A stretch of 64,000 nt of DNA from Rhabdothermincola sp037478855. Its GTDB lineage: Bacteria > Actinomycetota > Acidimicrobiia > Acidimicrobiales > Acidimicrobilacustridaceae. The stretch covers positions 23,119 through 87,118 of the forward strand of contig JBBFLY010000003.1 of assembly GCA_037478855.1 (NCBI GenBank). The letters are read 5' to 3'. A program made the translations under genes and the position numbers. The notes under the pieces were generated by a model. That model searched no databases, was not told the DNA's origin, and saw only the letters and a program-made list of their open reading frames with translations. This document shows positions 32,642-42,084 of this stretch, piece by piece (position 1 is the stretch's first letter; the number at the start of each line of letters is the position of its first letter).

Positions 32642-33258
32642 TGGCGCGGCTGACCCCGGAGAACGAGGCGCTGGCGCGCGAGATCATCGCCCGCTACCCG
32701 AGACCTCGATCGGCGCTCATCCCGCTGCTGCACCTGGCGCAGGAGCAGGACGGCTACCTCGCGACAGACGCCATGGAGCACGTCGCGGAGCTCGTCGGCT
32801 GCTCACCCGCGCAGGTGCTCGGCACCGCGAGCTTCTACGAGATGTTCAAGCTCGAGCCGGTGGGTCGCTACGTCGTGAACATCTGCACCGACATCGCGTG
32901 CATGCTTCTCGGAGCCGATGAGCTGCTTCACCACGCCGAGGAGCAGCTCGGCATCCGCGCCGGTCAGACGACCGCGGACGGCGCCATCACCCTCGAGGGG
33001 GTGACCTGCATCGCCGCGTGCACCGAGGCTCCCTGCCTCCAGGTGAACTACCGGTATCGCTATCGCGTGACCCCGGAGGCGTTCGACCAGCTCTGCGAGG
33101 ACCTGCGGGCCGGCCGGGCGGGTGACATCCCTCCCCACGGCACCCTCGCCCGGGTCCGCCAGCACATCCCGGCTGAGCGGGCTGCCGGTCCGGCGGACCC
33201 GTCATCCGGGGTGCAACCAGCGTGGATGGCGGAGCGTCCGAGTGGGGAGGCGGTGTGA
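32641..33258 (+). CDS. nuoE: NADH-quinone oxidoreductase subunit E (cluster 1)
   Basis: The 205-residue thioredoxin-fold subunit of the NADH module has the four [2Fe-2S] cysteines in CTDIAC and CIAACTEAPC (cluster N1a). N-terminal helices (ALIPLLHLAQEQDGYL) are typical. A ~45-residue C-terminal tail follows the fold. Overlaps at both ends (TGATG) show tight coupling with nuoD and nuoF. Its presence marks cluster 1 as NADH-dependent. Confidence 0.95.
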   Translation: MARLTPENEALAREIIARYPRPRSALIPLLHLAQEQDGYLATDAMEHVAELVGCSPAQVLGTASFYEMFKLEPVGRYVVNICTDIACMLLGADELLHHAEEQLGIRAGQTTADGAITLEGVTCIAACTEAPCLQVNYRYRYRVTPEAFDQLCEDLRAGRAGDIPPHGTLARVRQHIPAERAAGPADPSSGVQPAWMAERPSGEAV

Positions 33259-34646
33259 TGGCGATCACCGACGCGCCGAAGATCGTCACCAGCAGGTTCC
33301 AGTACGACGACTCGCACACGCTGGCTCGCTACGAGGCGACCGGTGGCTATCAGGCGCTGCGGAAGGCCCTCGGCATGTCGCCCACGGCGGTGGTCGAGGA
33401 GGTCAAGGCTGCGAGCCTTCTCGGCCGCGGTGGTGCCGGGTTCCCCGCAGGCGTCAAGTGGGGCTTCTGCCCGCCAGGGGTCTGGCCCCGCTATCTGGTG
33501 GTGAACGGAGACGAGAGTGAGCCTGGCACCTACAAGGACCGCATGCTCATGGAGCGCGATCCCCACCAGATCATCGAAGGGGTGCTGATCGCCTCCTACG
33601 CCGTTGGCTGCAGCCAGGCGTTCCTCTACGTGCGCGGTGAGATGGCGCTCGCACAGGAGCGGATCGCCGCTGCGCTGAACGAGGCCTACGACGCCGGTTA
33701 CGTCGGCCGCAACATCCTGGGGTCGGAGTTCTCGCTCGACATCGTCCTGCACTGGGGTGCGGGGGCATACATCGTCGGTGAGGAGACCGCGCTCATCGAG
33801 AGCCTCGAGGGCCATCGGGGCATGCCGCGCTTGAAGCCGCCGTACTTCCCAGCGGCCAAGGGTCTCTACCTGCAGCCGACGATCGTCAACAACATCGAGA
33901 CGCTGTCGAACATCCCGTGGATCGTGGCCAACGGGGCGGAGGCGTTCGCCGCGCTCGGAGCGGAGACATCGAAGGGAACGCGTCTGTTTGCGGTCTCCGG
34001 CCACGTCGCGAATCCCGGGGTGTTCGAGGTCGAGTACGGCGTCACCACCTTCCGCGACCTCATCTATGCGCCGGTCTACGCGGGTGGCATCCGTGGCGGC
34101 CGCAAGCTCAAGGCGTTCATCCCCGGTGGGGCGTCCTCCCCATGGTTCTTCGAGGAGCACCTCGACCTGCCTCTGGAGAAGGTCACGGTCGACCGTGCCG
34201 GCTCGATGCTCGGATCGGGTGCGATCGTCGTCATGGACGAGACCACCGACATGGTGCGTGCCTGTCATCGGGTCGTGCGGTTCTTCGCCAGCGAATCGTG
34301 TGGGAAGTGCACTCCCTGTCGGGAGGGCACGACCTGGTTGGAGCGGATCCTCAAGCGGATCCTCGACGGCCAGGGGCGCATGAGCGATCTGGATCTCCTG
34401 CTCGATGTGGCGGACAACATCAGCCCCGGCATCGCCTGGCCCCCGAAGCAGACCACCATCTGCCCTCTGGGCCCATCCGCGGTCTCGCCAATCGCGTCGG
34501 CGATCAGACGGTTCCGCCACGAGTTCGAGGCTCACATCGCCCGGAACCCGAACGCAGCCCTGGAGGCGAGCGACGGGGGAGCCTCCACCGCCGCGCGGCC
34601 GGCCGCAGTCGAGACCGCGGTCTCGCTTGGAGGCCACCATGGCTGA
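33258..34646 (+). CDS. nuoF: NADH-quinone oxidoreductase subunit F (cluster 1)
   Basis: The 462-residue subunit binds NADH, FMN and cluster N3. Motifs are the NADH/FMN glycine-rich GRGGAGFPAGVKW, NGDESEPGTYKDR, GAGAYIVGEETAL and the [4Fe-4S] motif ESCGKCTPCREGT with a distal Cys in TTICPLG. Start 33258 overlaps the nuoE stop; the end overlaps nuoG by 8 nt. Confidence 0.96.
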   Translation: MAITDAPKIVTSRFQYDDSHTLARYEATGGYQALRKALGMSPTAVVEEVKAASLLGRGGAGFPAGVKWGFCPPGVWPRYLVVNGDESEPGTYKDRMLMERDPHQIIEGVLIASYAVGCSQAFLYVRGEMALAQERIAAALNEAYDAGYVGRNILGSEFSLDIVLHWGAGAYIVGEETALIESLEGHRGMPRLKPPYFPAAKGLYLQPTIVNNIETLSNIPWIVANGAEAFAALGAETSKGTRLFAVSGHVANPGVFEVEYGVTTFRDLIYAPVYAGGIRGGRKLKAFIPGGASSPWFFEEHLDLPLEKVTVDRAGSMLGSGAIVVMDETTDMVRACHRVVRFFASESCGKCTPCREGTTWLERILKRILDGQGRMSDLDLLLDVADNISPGIAWPPKQTTICPLGPSAVSPIASAIRRFRHEFEAHIARNPNAALEASDGGASTAARPAAVETAVSLGGHHG

Positions 34647-37245
34647 TCCACGCAGCGGTGTCGGCGCCGAGCAGGTCGCCGGCGGCGTACCGGTGACGAT
34701 CAACGGCAAGGAGCTGCTCGCGCGCGAAGGTGAGCTGCTCATCGAAGCCGCTCAGCGCCACGGCATCTACATCCCCCGGTTCTGCTACCACCCGCGGATG
34801 GAACCGGTGGGCATGTGCCGGATGTGTCTCGTCGAGGTCGACACCGGCCGTGGGTTCGCTCTGCAGCCGAGCTGCATGCTGACCTGCACCCCAGGCATGG
34901 TGGTCGACACCGAATCCGAGGTGACCCGCAAAGCGCAGGACGGCGTGCTCGAGTTCCTGCTCATCAACCACCCCTTGGACTGTCCCGTCTGCGACAAGGG
35001 TGGTGAGTGTCCGCTTCAGGACCAGACCGTGGCCTACGGCCCGGGCGAGAGCAGGTTCGTCGAGGAGAAGCGGCACTACGAGAAGCCGATCCCGATCAGC
35101 GATCTCGTGTTGCTCGATCGTGAGCGGTGCATCCTGTGCGATCGCTGCACCCGCTTCGCCGACACCGTCGCAGGCGATCCGCTGATCCACTTCATCCATC
35201 GGGGGAGCAACACCGAGGTCAACACCTTTCCCGACCACCCCTTCGCGTCGTACTTCAGTGGCAACACGGTGCAGATCTGCCCGGTCGGGGCGCTCACCTC
35301 GGTCGACTACCGCTTCCGCGCCCGCCCCTGGGATCTCGAGGAGACCGAGTCAACCTGTCAAAGCTGCGCCGTTGGGTGCCGCATGGCCGTGCAGTCATCG
35401 CGCAACCAGGTTCTCCGTTACGTCGGGCTGGATCTCGACGATGTGAACTGGGGTTGGTTGTGTGACAAGGGGCGTTACGGCTTCCAGGCGCTGAACCACG
35501 AGGATCGCCTGGGAACCCCGCTGGTGAGGAGCGCGGACGAGCTGGTGCCCAGCCGGTGGAACGAGGCGTACAAGCGCGCTGTCGAGGCGATCCGGGCTGC
35601 GCTCGAGTCGCATGGCCCGGCCGGTGTCGCGGTGCTCGGCGGTTCCCGGCTCAGCAACGAGAGCGCGTACGCGTGGGCCAAGCTGGCCAAGGGCGTCATC
35701 GGCACCGACAACGTCGATGCACAGCTCGGCGACGGTCTCCCTGCCGAGCTGATCCTCGGCCTGCCCCTCGCCACCATTGACGAGACCTGCACTCCGGGTG
35801 GGACGGTGATCCTCTTCGCTCCCGATCTGAAGGAGGAGCTGCCGGTCCTGTTCCTGCGGCTCCGCCACGCGGTCCTGAGGGACCGGGTCACCGTGATCGA
35901 CTGCCATCCGCACGCCAACAGCTTCACGACGCTCGCCGCCGTGTCACTGCACGGGCGCCCCGGTGAGCAGGCGGAGCTGGCGAAGGTGCTCACCGGTGCG
36001 CTCGGCGCCGACCGGGAGGTGGCGGGTGTTGCTCCGGATCGCCTGGCACGGGCCAGGGCGCTCGTCGAGGCCGCGCAGGGCCCGGTCACGGTGGTCCTGG
36101 GGCGCCAGACGCTGGGTGAGTCGGGCAGCGCGATCGCGGATGCGGCGTCGGTGCTGCTCGCGGGCCTGCCGGGAGTGCGGTTCCTCAGTGCACTGCGCCG
36201 GGCGAACGTGCACGGAGCCCTCGAGATGGGACTGGCGCCCGGAGTGCTCCCGGGTCGGGTCGGGCTCGACGAGGGGCGATCGTGGTTCGCGTCGCACTGG
36301 CCGGGTGTTCCCGAGGTTCGGGGACTCGATGCACGAGGCGTGCTCGAGGAAGCAGCCGCTGGTCGGATTGGCGCGCTGATCTTGCTGGGTGCTGATCCGC
36401 TCGCCGACTTCCCGGACCGGAAGCTGGCGGAGCAGGCACTCGCCGGCGCGGGCTGCGTGATCGCCGTCGACCAGTTCCTCACCGGATCGTCACAGCTGGC
36501 GGATGTGGTCTTCCCCGCGGCGGGCTTCGCCGAGGTGGATGGCACCACCACGAACCTCGAGGGTCGGGTGCTGCCGCTGGGCCAGCGGGTCACGCCGCCG
36601 GGGACCGCGCAACCGGACTGGGTGATTGCCGCCGAGCTCGCGCGCCGGATGGGGGCGGACCTCGGCATCGAGTCCGTCCGTGACGTGCAGGATGAGATTC
36701 GACGGGTCGCCCCGGCGCGGACCGACCGGGCCGTCGAGCTCGCCGAGGCCGCCGGGGGCGAGGCGCACGCCGAGCTCGAGGTCGGGGCGGAGGCGCAGGC
36801 CGAGCTCGGGACCGGGGCAGAGGTGTCCGGCGATGCCGACATGCCACAGGCCGTCACGCCCACGCCTCCGCCGTTGATCGAGCACCGTCCGGGGCCGATC
36901 GCCGATCCGCCCCCGGTCGACAGCTACTCGTTGCGGCTGGTGGTCACCCGCAAGCTGTACGACGCGGGTGTGATCGTGTCGCACTCGGCGTCGCTGTCCT
37001 CGCTCGCCCCGGGCACGGTCCTGCGGGTGAACGGCTACGACTTCGACCGCCTCGGGGTCGTCGAGGGGTCGGTCGTCCAGGTGAAGTCTCCGAGAGGGAG
37101 GATCGACGTCGAGATCCGCATCGACAACGGCATCCCAAGGGGGACCGCCGCGATCGTCGTGAACCAGCCGGGCGTGCCCGTGACCGAGCTGATCGACGCA
37201 TCCGAGCGGATCACCGACGTGCGGATCGAGAGGGGTGACGCGTGA
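34639..37245 (+). CDS. nuoG: NADH-quinone oxidoreductase subunit G (cluster 1)
   Basis: The 868-residue iron-sulfur subunit has, in order: a 2Fe-2S ferredoxin domain (PRFCYHPRMEPVGMCRMC), a His/Cys [4Fe-4S] motif (HPLDCPVCDKGGECPLQD), CILCDRCTRFAD with distal CPVGAL, and a molybdopterin-oxidoreductase-like domain opened by CQSCAVGC. The extra cysteines of that domain suggest an N7-type cluster. Residues ~705-735 are a low-complexity Ala/Glu/Gly insert before the C-terminal beta domain. ATG 34639 lies inside the end of nuoF. Confidence 0.95.
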   Translation: MADPRSGVGAEQVAGGVPVTINGKELLAREGELLIEAAQRHGIYIPRFCYHPRMEPVGMCRMCLVEVDTGRGFALQPSCMLTCTPGMVVDTESEVTRKAQDGVLEFLLINHPLDCPVCDKGGECPLQDQTVAYGPGESRFVEEKRHYEKPIPISDLVLLDRERCILCDRCTRFADTVAGDPLIHFIHRGSNTEVNTFPDHPFASYFSGNTVQICPVGALTSVDYRFRARPWDLEETESTCQSCAVGCRMAVQSSRNQVLRYVGLDLDDVNWGWLCDKGRYGFQALNHEDRLGTPLVRSADELVPSRWNEAYKRAVEAIRAALESHGPAGVAVLGGSRLSNESAYAWAKLAKGVIGTDNVDAQLGDGLPAELILGLPLATIDETCTPGGTVILFAPDLKEELPVLFLRLRHAVLRDRVTVIDCHPHANSFTTLAAVSLHGRPGEQAELAKVLTGALGADREVAGVAPDRLARARALVEAAQGPVTVVLGRQTLGESGSAIADAASVLLAGLPGVRFLSALRRANVHGALEMGLAPGVLPGRVGLDEGRSWFASHWPGVPEVRGLDARGVLEEAAAGRIGALILLGADPLADFPDRKLAEQALAGAGCVIAVDQFLTGSSQLADVVFPAAGFAEVDGTTTNLEGRVLPLGQRVTPPGTAQPDWVIAAELARRMGADLGIESVRDVQDEIRRVAPARTDRAVELAEAAGGEAHAELEVGAEAQAELGTGAEVSGDADMPQAVTPTPPPLIEHRPGPIADPPPVDSYSLRLVVTRKLYDAGVIVSHSASLSSLAPGTVLRVNGYDFDRLGVVEGSVVQVKSPRGRIDVEIRIDNGIPRGTAAIVVNQPGVPVTELIDASERITDVRIERGDA

Positions 37246-38468
37246 TCCTCGGATTCGACCCGCTGTTCACGGAGGGCGTCGATGGCACCGTTGTCGCCAT
37301 CGTGCTCCTGAAGGTGGTGCTCGTCTTCGTGCTCCTGCTCGTCGCCACGATGCTGATGGTCTGGTTCGAGCGCAAGCTGATCGGTGACATGCAGAACCGC
37401 ATCGGTCCTGCGATCGCGGGCCCCTTCGGGATCCTCCAGACGCTCGCCGACGGCATCAAGCTCTTCTTCAAAGAGGATCTGCTGCCGGAGAGAGCCGAGC
37501 GGCGGGTGTTCATCCTGGCGCCGTTCCTCTCGTTCGTCCCGGCGTTCCTGCTGTTCTCGATCGTCCCCTTCGGCGGTGACTTCAGCAGCGGGAACGCGGG
37601 CGTCGTCACGGTGTTCGGGCGCGACACGTTCCTGCAGCTCGCGGATCCGCCGGTCGGGATCCTCTTCGCGCTGGCGATGTCATCGATCGCGGTCTACGGG
37701 GTGATGCTCGCCGGATGGTCGTCCGGCTCGAAGTACCCGCTGCTCGGCTCGGTGCGGGCCTCCGCCCAGATGGTCTCCTATGAGGCGGCCCTCGGGTTGT
37801 CGGTGGCGGCGGTCGTGTTGAAGAGCGGCACGCTCAGCACGCACGGGATCGTGGTCTCACAGGCGGGCGATGGGCCCGGAGGCATCCTGCCGAACTGGAA
37901 CATCCTCCTCGTCGGCTTCGTCCCCTTCGTGCTGTTCCTGATCGCGGCCACCGCCGAGCTCAACCGACCGCCGTTCGACCTGGTCGAGGCCGAGCAGGAG
38001 CTCGTTGGCGGTTTCAACACCGAGTACAGCTCAATCCGCTTCGCGCTGTTCTTCCTCGCTGAGTTCATGAACACGGTGACGATGTCGGCGATCATCGTGA
38101 CGCTCTTCCTCGGCGGTCCGGCAGGTCCGGCGCTGCTCGGGCCGGGGTGGCTCTGGGGCTGCATCTGGTTCTTCGTCAAGCTGATGGTCTTCCTCTTCAT
38201 CTTCGTGTGGTTCCGGGCCACCCTGCCTCGGTTCCGCTACGACCAGCTCATGGACCTGGGTTGGAAGGTGCTGATCCCGCTCGCCCTCGGCTGGTTCCTC
38301 CTCCTCGCCGCGCTCGACGTCGGCCGGGAGCAGGGGTGGAACCCGGTGGTGGTCTCGGGTGTCTCCGTGCTCGTCTTCCTGGTGGGGGCGGGGCTGTTGC
38401 GTCTCGCGGTCGGCACGGCCCGGCGAGCCCGCCTCGCAGAGGCCCGGGGCCTAGGAGGTCTCGACTGA
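37242..38468 (+). CDS. nuoH: NADH-quinone oxidoreductase subunit H (cluster 1)
   Basis: The 408-residue, ~8-helix membrane subunit lies beside the quinone cavity. Conserved loops are ERKLIGDMQNRIGP, LADGIKLFFKED, ELNRPPFDLVEAEQELVGGFNTEY and RATLPRFRYDQLMDLGWK. GTG start overlaps nuoG (GTGA). The C-terminus is extended by a ninth hydrophobic segment and a basic tail. Confidence 0.95.
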   Translation: MILGFDPLFTEGVDGTVVAIVLLKVVLVFVLLLVATMLMVWFERKLIGDMQNRIGPAIAGPFGILQTLADGIKLFFKEDLLPERAERRVFILAPFLSFVPAFLLFSIVPFGGDFSSGNAGVVTVFGRDTFLQLADPPVGILFALAMSSIAVYGVMLAGWSSGSKYPLLGSVRASAQMVSYEAALGLSVAAVVLKSGTLSTHGIVVSQAGDGPGGILPNWNILLVGFVPFVLFLIAATAELNRPPFDLVEAEQELVGGFNTEYSSIRFALFFLAEFMNTVTMSAIIVTLFLGGPAGPALLGPGWLWGCIWFFVKLMVFLFIFVWFRATLPRFRYDQLMDLGWKVLIPLALGWFLLLAALDVGREQGWNPVVVSGVSVLVFLVGAGLLRLAVGTARRARLAEARGLGGLD

Positions 38469-39127
38469 TGGGCTATCTCGACGGCTTCCTCGTCACCGTC
38501 CGCCAGATCGGCAAGCGGGTCACCACCCCCTATCCCGAGCAGAAGGCCCCGAAGCCCGAGCGTCTCCACGGACGGCACGTCCTCAACCGCTACGAGGACG
38601 GGATGGAGAAGTGCATCGGCTGCGAGCTGTGTGCCGGCGTGTGCCCGGCCCGGTGCATCTACGTCCGGGGAGCGGACAACCCGCCAGATGATCCGGTCTC
38701 CCCCGGTGAGCGCTACGGCTTCATCTACGAGATCAACTACCTGCGCTGCATCCACTGCGATCTGTGTGTTGAGGCGTGCCCCACTGAGGCCATCACCGAG
38801 ACGAAGCTGTTCGAGTTCTCCTTCCTGAGCCGTGAGGACGCCATCTACACGAAGGACGAGTTGCTCGTGGGCGACGACGGCCGACCGAAGCAGCTGCCGT
38901 GGGAGGACTGGCGGGAAGGCGAGGATCTGCCGACCTCGGCGTGGATGCGAGCCACGGCACCGGCTGGCGACGCCACCTTCGAGGGTGTGGTGGCGTGGTC
39001 CGGTGAGCTCGGATACGGCGTCCGGGCTCCGGAGCCTCCCCAGGAGGAGGCCGATCGCTCCACGCACGCGCCACCTTCGGAAGCGGGACGCGGCGCGACC
39101 CACGATCACGGGCACGGGGGGCACTGA
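38468..39127 (+). CDS. nuoI: NADH-quinone oxidoreductase subunit I (cluster 1)
   Basis: The 219-residue subunit has two [4Fe-4S] clusters (N6a, N6b): CIGCELCAGVCPARC and CIHCDLCVEACP. A long acidic C-terminal extension (residues ~140-219) ends in a His-rich stretch (HDHGHGGH). Overlaps nuoH by TGATG. Confidence 0.95.
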   Translation: MGYLDGFLVTVRQIGKRVTTPYPEQKAPKPERLHGRHVLNRYEDGMEKCIGCELCAGVCPARCIYVRGADNPPDDPVSPGERYGFIYEINYLRCIHCDLCVEACPTEAITETKLFEFSFLSREDAIYTKDELLVGDDGRPKQLPWEDWREGEDLPTSAWMRATAPAGDATFEGVVAWSGELGYGVRAPEPPQEEADRSTHAPPSEAGRGATHDHGHGGH

Positions 39128-39129
39128 GC

Positions 39130-39729
39130 GTGGAGACGGCGATCTTCTTCGTGTGCGCGGTGATCGCGCTCTCCGGGGCGCTGGGTGTGGTGTTCTCCCG
39201 CAACCCGGTGCACGCCGCGCTGAGCCTGGTCGCCACCTTGTTCGCCATCGCGGTGCTCTTCCTGAACCAGGGGGCGCAGCTGCTCGCCGCGGTGCAGGTG
39301 ATCGTCTACACGGGCGCGATCGTGGTGCTCATCCTCTTCGTGCTGATGCTGCTCGGCATCGACAAGGAGGAGGATCTCTCGGTGGAGCCTCTGGTCGGCC
39401 AGCGCACCCTGGCACTGGTGGTCTCCGCCGCGATCCTCGGCGCGGTGCTGGCGGTGGTCGTCCTCGGAGGCGACGCGCTGGTCACCGGTGCCCGCAGCGT
39501 CACCCAGCCGCTCGCCGACGGGGTGGAGATGACCGACATCCGTCAGATCGGCCAGCAGCTGTTCTCCCGGTACGTCTTCCCCCTCGAGGCCACCGCTGCC
39601 CTGCTCACCATCGCTGTCGTAGGTGCCGTCGTGCTGGCCCGACGGGTACGCAACCCGCAGCCCCTGCCTGAGCCTGAGCCACTCGATGACGAGGACGGGT
39701 GGTTGTACGCGGAGGAGAGCGCCCACTGA
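39130..39729 (+). CDS. nuoJ: NADH-quinone oxidoreductase subunit J (cluster 1)
   Basis: The 199-residue, five-helix membrane subunit of the proton-pumping arm has ARNPVHAA-like sequence (SRNPVHAALSLVATLF), the conserved TM3 region QVIVYTGAIVVLILFVLMLL, and a charged C-terminal tail. GTG start, 2 nt after nuoI; coupled to nuoK. Confidence 0.94.
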   Translation: METAIFFVCAVIALSGALGVVFSRNPVHAALSLVATLFAIAVLFLNQGAQLLAAVQVIVYTGAIVVLILFVLMLLGIDKEEDLSVEPLVGQRTLALVVSAAILGAVLAVVVLGGDALVTGARSVTQPLADGVEMTDIRQIGQQLFSRYVFPLEATAALLTIAVVGAVVLARRVRNPQPLPEPEPLDDEDGWLYAEESAH

Positions 39730-40037
39730 TGGACACCGACCTGTCCACCGCCTACCTGAGCCTGTCCGCGGTGCTCTTCGCCATCGGTGCCTTCGGGCTG
39801 CTGGTGCGCCGGAACCCGCTGGTGATGGTGATGTGCGTGGAGCTCATGCTCAACGCGGTGAACCTGACCTTCGTCACCTTCGGGAGGATGCTCGACGACA
39901 TCACTGGTCAGATCATCGTGTTCTTCGTGCTGGTCGTGGCAGCCGCGGAGGTGGTGATCGGGCTCGCCATCGTCGTGGCGGTCTCGAGGCGCCGCCCGGG
40001 TGCCACGGCGGACGATCTGCGGATCCTCAGGGGATAG
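39729..40037 (+). CDS. nuoK: NADH-quinone oxidoreductase subunit K (cluster 1)
   Basis: The 102-residue, three-helix MrpC-like subunit has the two membrane glutamates used in proton transfer, in CVELMLNAVNLTF and AAAEVVIGLAIVV. The start overlaps the nuoJ stop (TGATG). Confidence 0.95.
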   Translation: MDTDLSTAYLSLSAVLFAIGAFGLLVRRNPLVMVMCVELMLNAVNLTFVTFGRMLDDITGQIIVFFVLVVAAAEVVIGLAIVVAVSRRRPGATADDLRILRG

Positions 40038-40050
40038 GGGCTGCGATCTG

Positions 40051-42084
40051 ATGGCTGATCTGGTCTGGTTGATCCCTGCTCTGCCGCTGGCAGGCTTCGT
40101 GTTGCTCCTGCTCGCTGGTCGCCGGATGGGCGAGCCTCTCTCCGGCTGGCTGGCGACCGTGATGGTCGGGGCGTCGTTCGTGGTCTCGGTCGTGGTGTTC
40201 CTCGGCCTACGCAACGAGCCGGGACACCTGTTCACGGAGAGCCTCTTCGAGTGGATCCCGGCCGGCGACCTCCGCGTCCACGTCGGCATCCACCTCGATG
40301 CCCTGTCGATGACGATGGTGTTGTTCATCACCGGAGTCGCCGCGCTGATCCACCTCTACTCGATCGGGTACATGCACGGTGATCCGCGGTTCTCGAAGTT
40401 CTTCCTCTATCTGAACCTCTTCGTCTTCTCGATGCTGGTGCTCGTCCTGGGCGACAACCTGCTCCTGACGTTCGTCGGTTGGGAGGGCGTCGGTGCCTGC
40501 TCGTACTTCCTGATCTCGTTCTGGTTCGAGGACGAGGCCAACGCGAGCGCGGGCAAGAAGGCCTTCATCACCAACCGGGTGGGTGACTGGGGCTTCATGG
40601 TTGGCATCTTCGCCACGTTCTTCGTCTTCGGCACGATCACCTACGCCGAGTTCCTGCCTCTCGCGCCGGGTCTCGGGGCGTCCACCGCCACCTTCATCGT
40701 CCTGATGCTCGTCGTCGGCGCAGTGGGCAAGTCGGCCCAGATCCCCCTCTACATCTGGCTCCCTGACGCGATGGCCGGTCCGACCCCGGTCTCTGCGCTG
40801 ATCCACGCCGCCACGATGGTCACCGCGGGCGTCTACGTGATGTGCCGGATCAACCCGCTCATCGCGGCGTCCTACGACTGGGTTCCGTCGCTGATCGCCT
40901 GGATCGGTGTGCTCACCGCGCTGCTCGCGGCGACCATCGCCACCAGTCAGTACGACATCAAGAAGGTCCTGGCCTACTCGACGATCAGCCAGATCGGGTT
41001 CATGTTCCTGGCGGTGGGAGTCGGGGCCTACTGGGCCGCCATCTTCCACATGGTGACCCACGCCTTCTTCAAGGCACTGCTCTTCCTCGGAGCCGGCTCG
41101 GTCATCCACGGCATGCACGACGAGCAGGACATGCGCTGGATGGGGGCGCTCCGGCGGTTCATGCCGATCACCTCGGTCACGTTCATCGTCGGGTGGTTGG
41201 CGATCGCAGGGGTGCCGCCGCTCTCGGGCTTCTGGTCGAAGGACGAGATCCTCACCTACGCGCTCCACGAGAGCCCGGTCCTCTACGCGATCGGCCTGCT
41301 CACCGCGCTGCTCACCGCCTACTACATGAGCCGACAGGTGTTCCTTGTCTTCTACGGCGACGCCCGATGGGCCGAGACCAGCCGTGCGGAGGCCGAGGCG
41401 AAGGCCCGTGCGGCGTCCGCGGGCACGGCGGAGGAGCTCCCGGACGGCGGTCGCGGCGGCGAGGTCCCCGCCACGGCAGCGACGTCCTCCGGTGGTTCCG
41501 CGGAGGATGAGGCACACCCCCGGTTCCCCGAGGGGTTCCAGCCCCACGAGTCGCCCTGGACGATGACCCTCCCCCTCGGTGTCCTGGCCGTGCTCGCTGC
41601 GATCGCCGGGGTCCTGAACCTGCCCTTCCCGGATTCGATGCACTTCCTCGAGCACTGGCTCGAACCCGTGTTCGTGCTCGGCAACCCGGCTGAGCTGACC
41701 TACTCCGATGCGACCATCGCGGTCCTGCTGCTCGTGTCGTTCGTCGTCGCCCTGGCCGGGATCGCAGCGGCGGCGGGGGTCTACCTCCAGGGCCGGGTCA
41801 GCGCCGCACGAGTCGAGCCGGTCGTGCTGCAGAACGCGTGGTACATCGATCGTGGCATCGCTGCGTTCATGGGCGGACCGGGTTTTGAACTGGCCGAGGG
41901 GGCGGCGGCCGGCGACCGGCTGATCATCGACGGGGCGGTCAACGGCGTCGGTCGGGCCGTGCGGTGGCTCGCCGCGCGGGTTCGGTACGTGCAGAGCGGC
42001 TTCGTGCGCGCCTACGCCCTGATGGTGGCGGTCGGCGCAGTGCTGCTGAGCGCGTGGATCCTGACGAGGGTGCTCGCATGGTGA
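40051..42084 (+). CDS. nuoL: NADH-quinone oxidoreductase subunit L (cluster 1)
   Basis: The 677-residue antiporter-like proton-pump subunit has the usual helices and the lateral-helix C-terminus. Motifs are FVGWEGVGACSYFLI, FITNRVGDWGF, PLYIWLPDAMAGPTPVSALIHAATMVTAGVY in pieces, and KKVLAYSTISQIGFM. A ~55-residue hydrophilic Ala/Glu-rich insert (about residues 445-500) precedes the last helices. It overlaps nuoM. Confidence 0.95.
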   Translation: MADLVWLIPALPLAGFVLLLLAGRRMGEPLSGWLATVMVGASFVVSVVVFLGLRNEPGHLFTESLFEWIPAGDLRVHVGIHLDALSMTMVLFITGVAALIHLYSIGYMHGDPRFSKFFLYLNLFVFSMLVLVLGDNLLLTFVGWEGVGACSYFLISFWFEDEANASAGKKAFITNRVGDWGFMVGIFATFFVFGTITYAEFLPLAPGLGASTATFIVLMLVVGAVGKSAQIPLYIWLPDAMAGPTPVSALIHAATMVTAGVYVMCRINPLIAASYDWVPSLIAWIGVLTALLAATIATSQYDIKKVLAYSTISQIGFMFLAVGVGAYWAAIFHMVTHAFFKALLFLGAGSVIHGMHDEQDMRWMGALRRFMPITSVTFIVGWLAIAGVPPLSGFWSKDEILTYALHESPVLYAIGLLTALLTAYYMSRQVFLVFYGDARWAETSRAEAEAKARAASAGTAEELPDGGRGGEVPATAATSSGGSAEDEAHPRFPEGFQPHESPWTMTLPLGVLAVLAAIAGVLNLPFPDSMHFLEHWLEPVFVLGNPAELTYSDATIAVLLLVSFVVALAGIAAAAGVYLQGRVSAARVEPVVLQNAWYIDRGIAAFMGGPGFELAEGAAAGDRLIIDGAVNGVGRAVRWLAARVRYVQSGFVRAYALMVAVGAVLLSAWILTRVLAW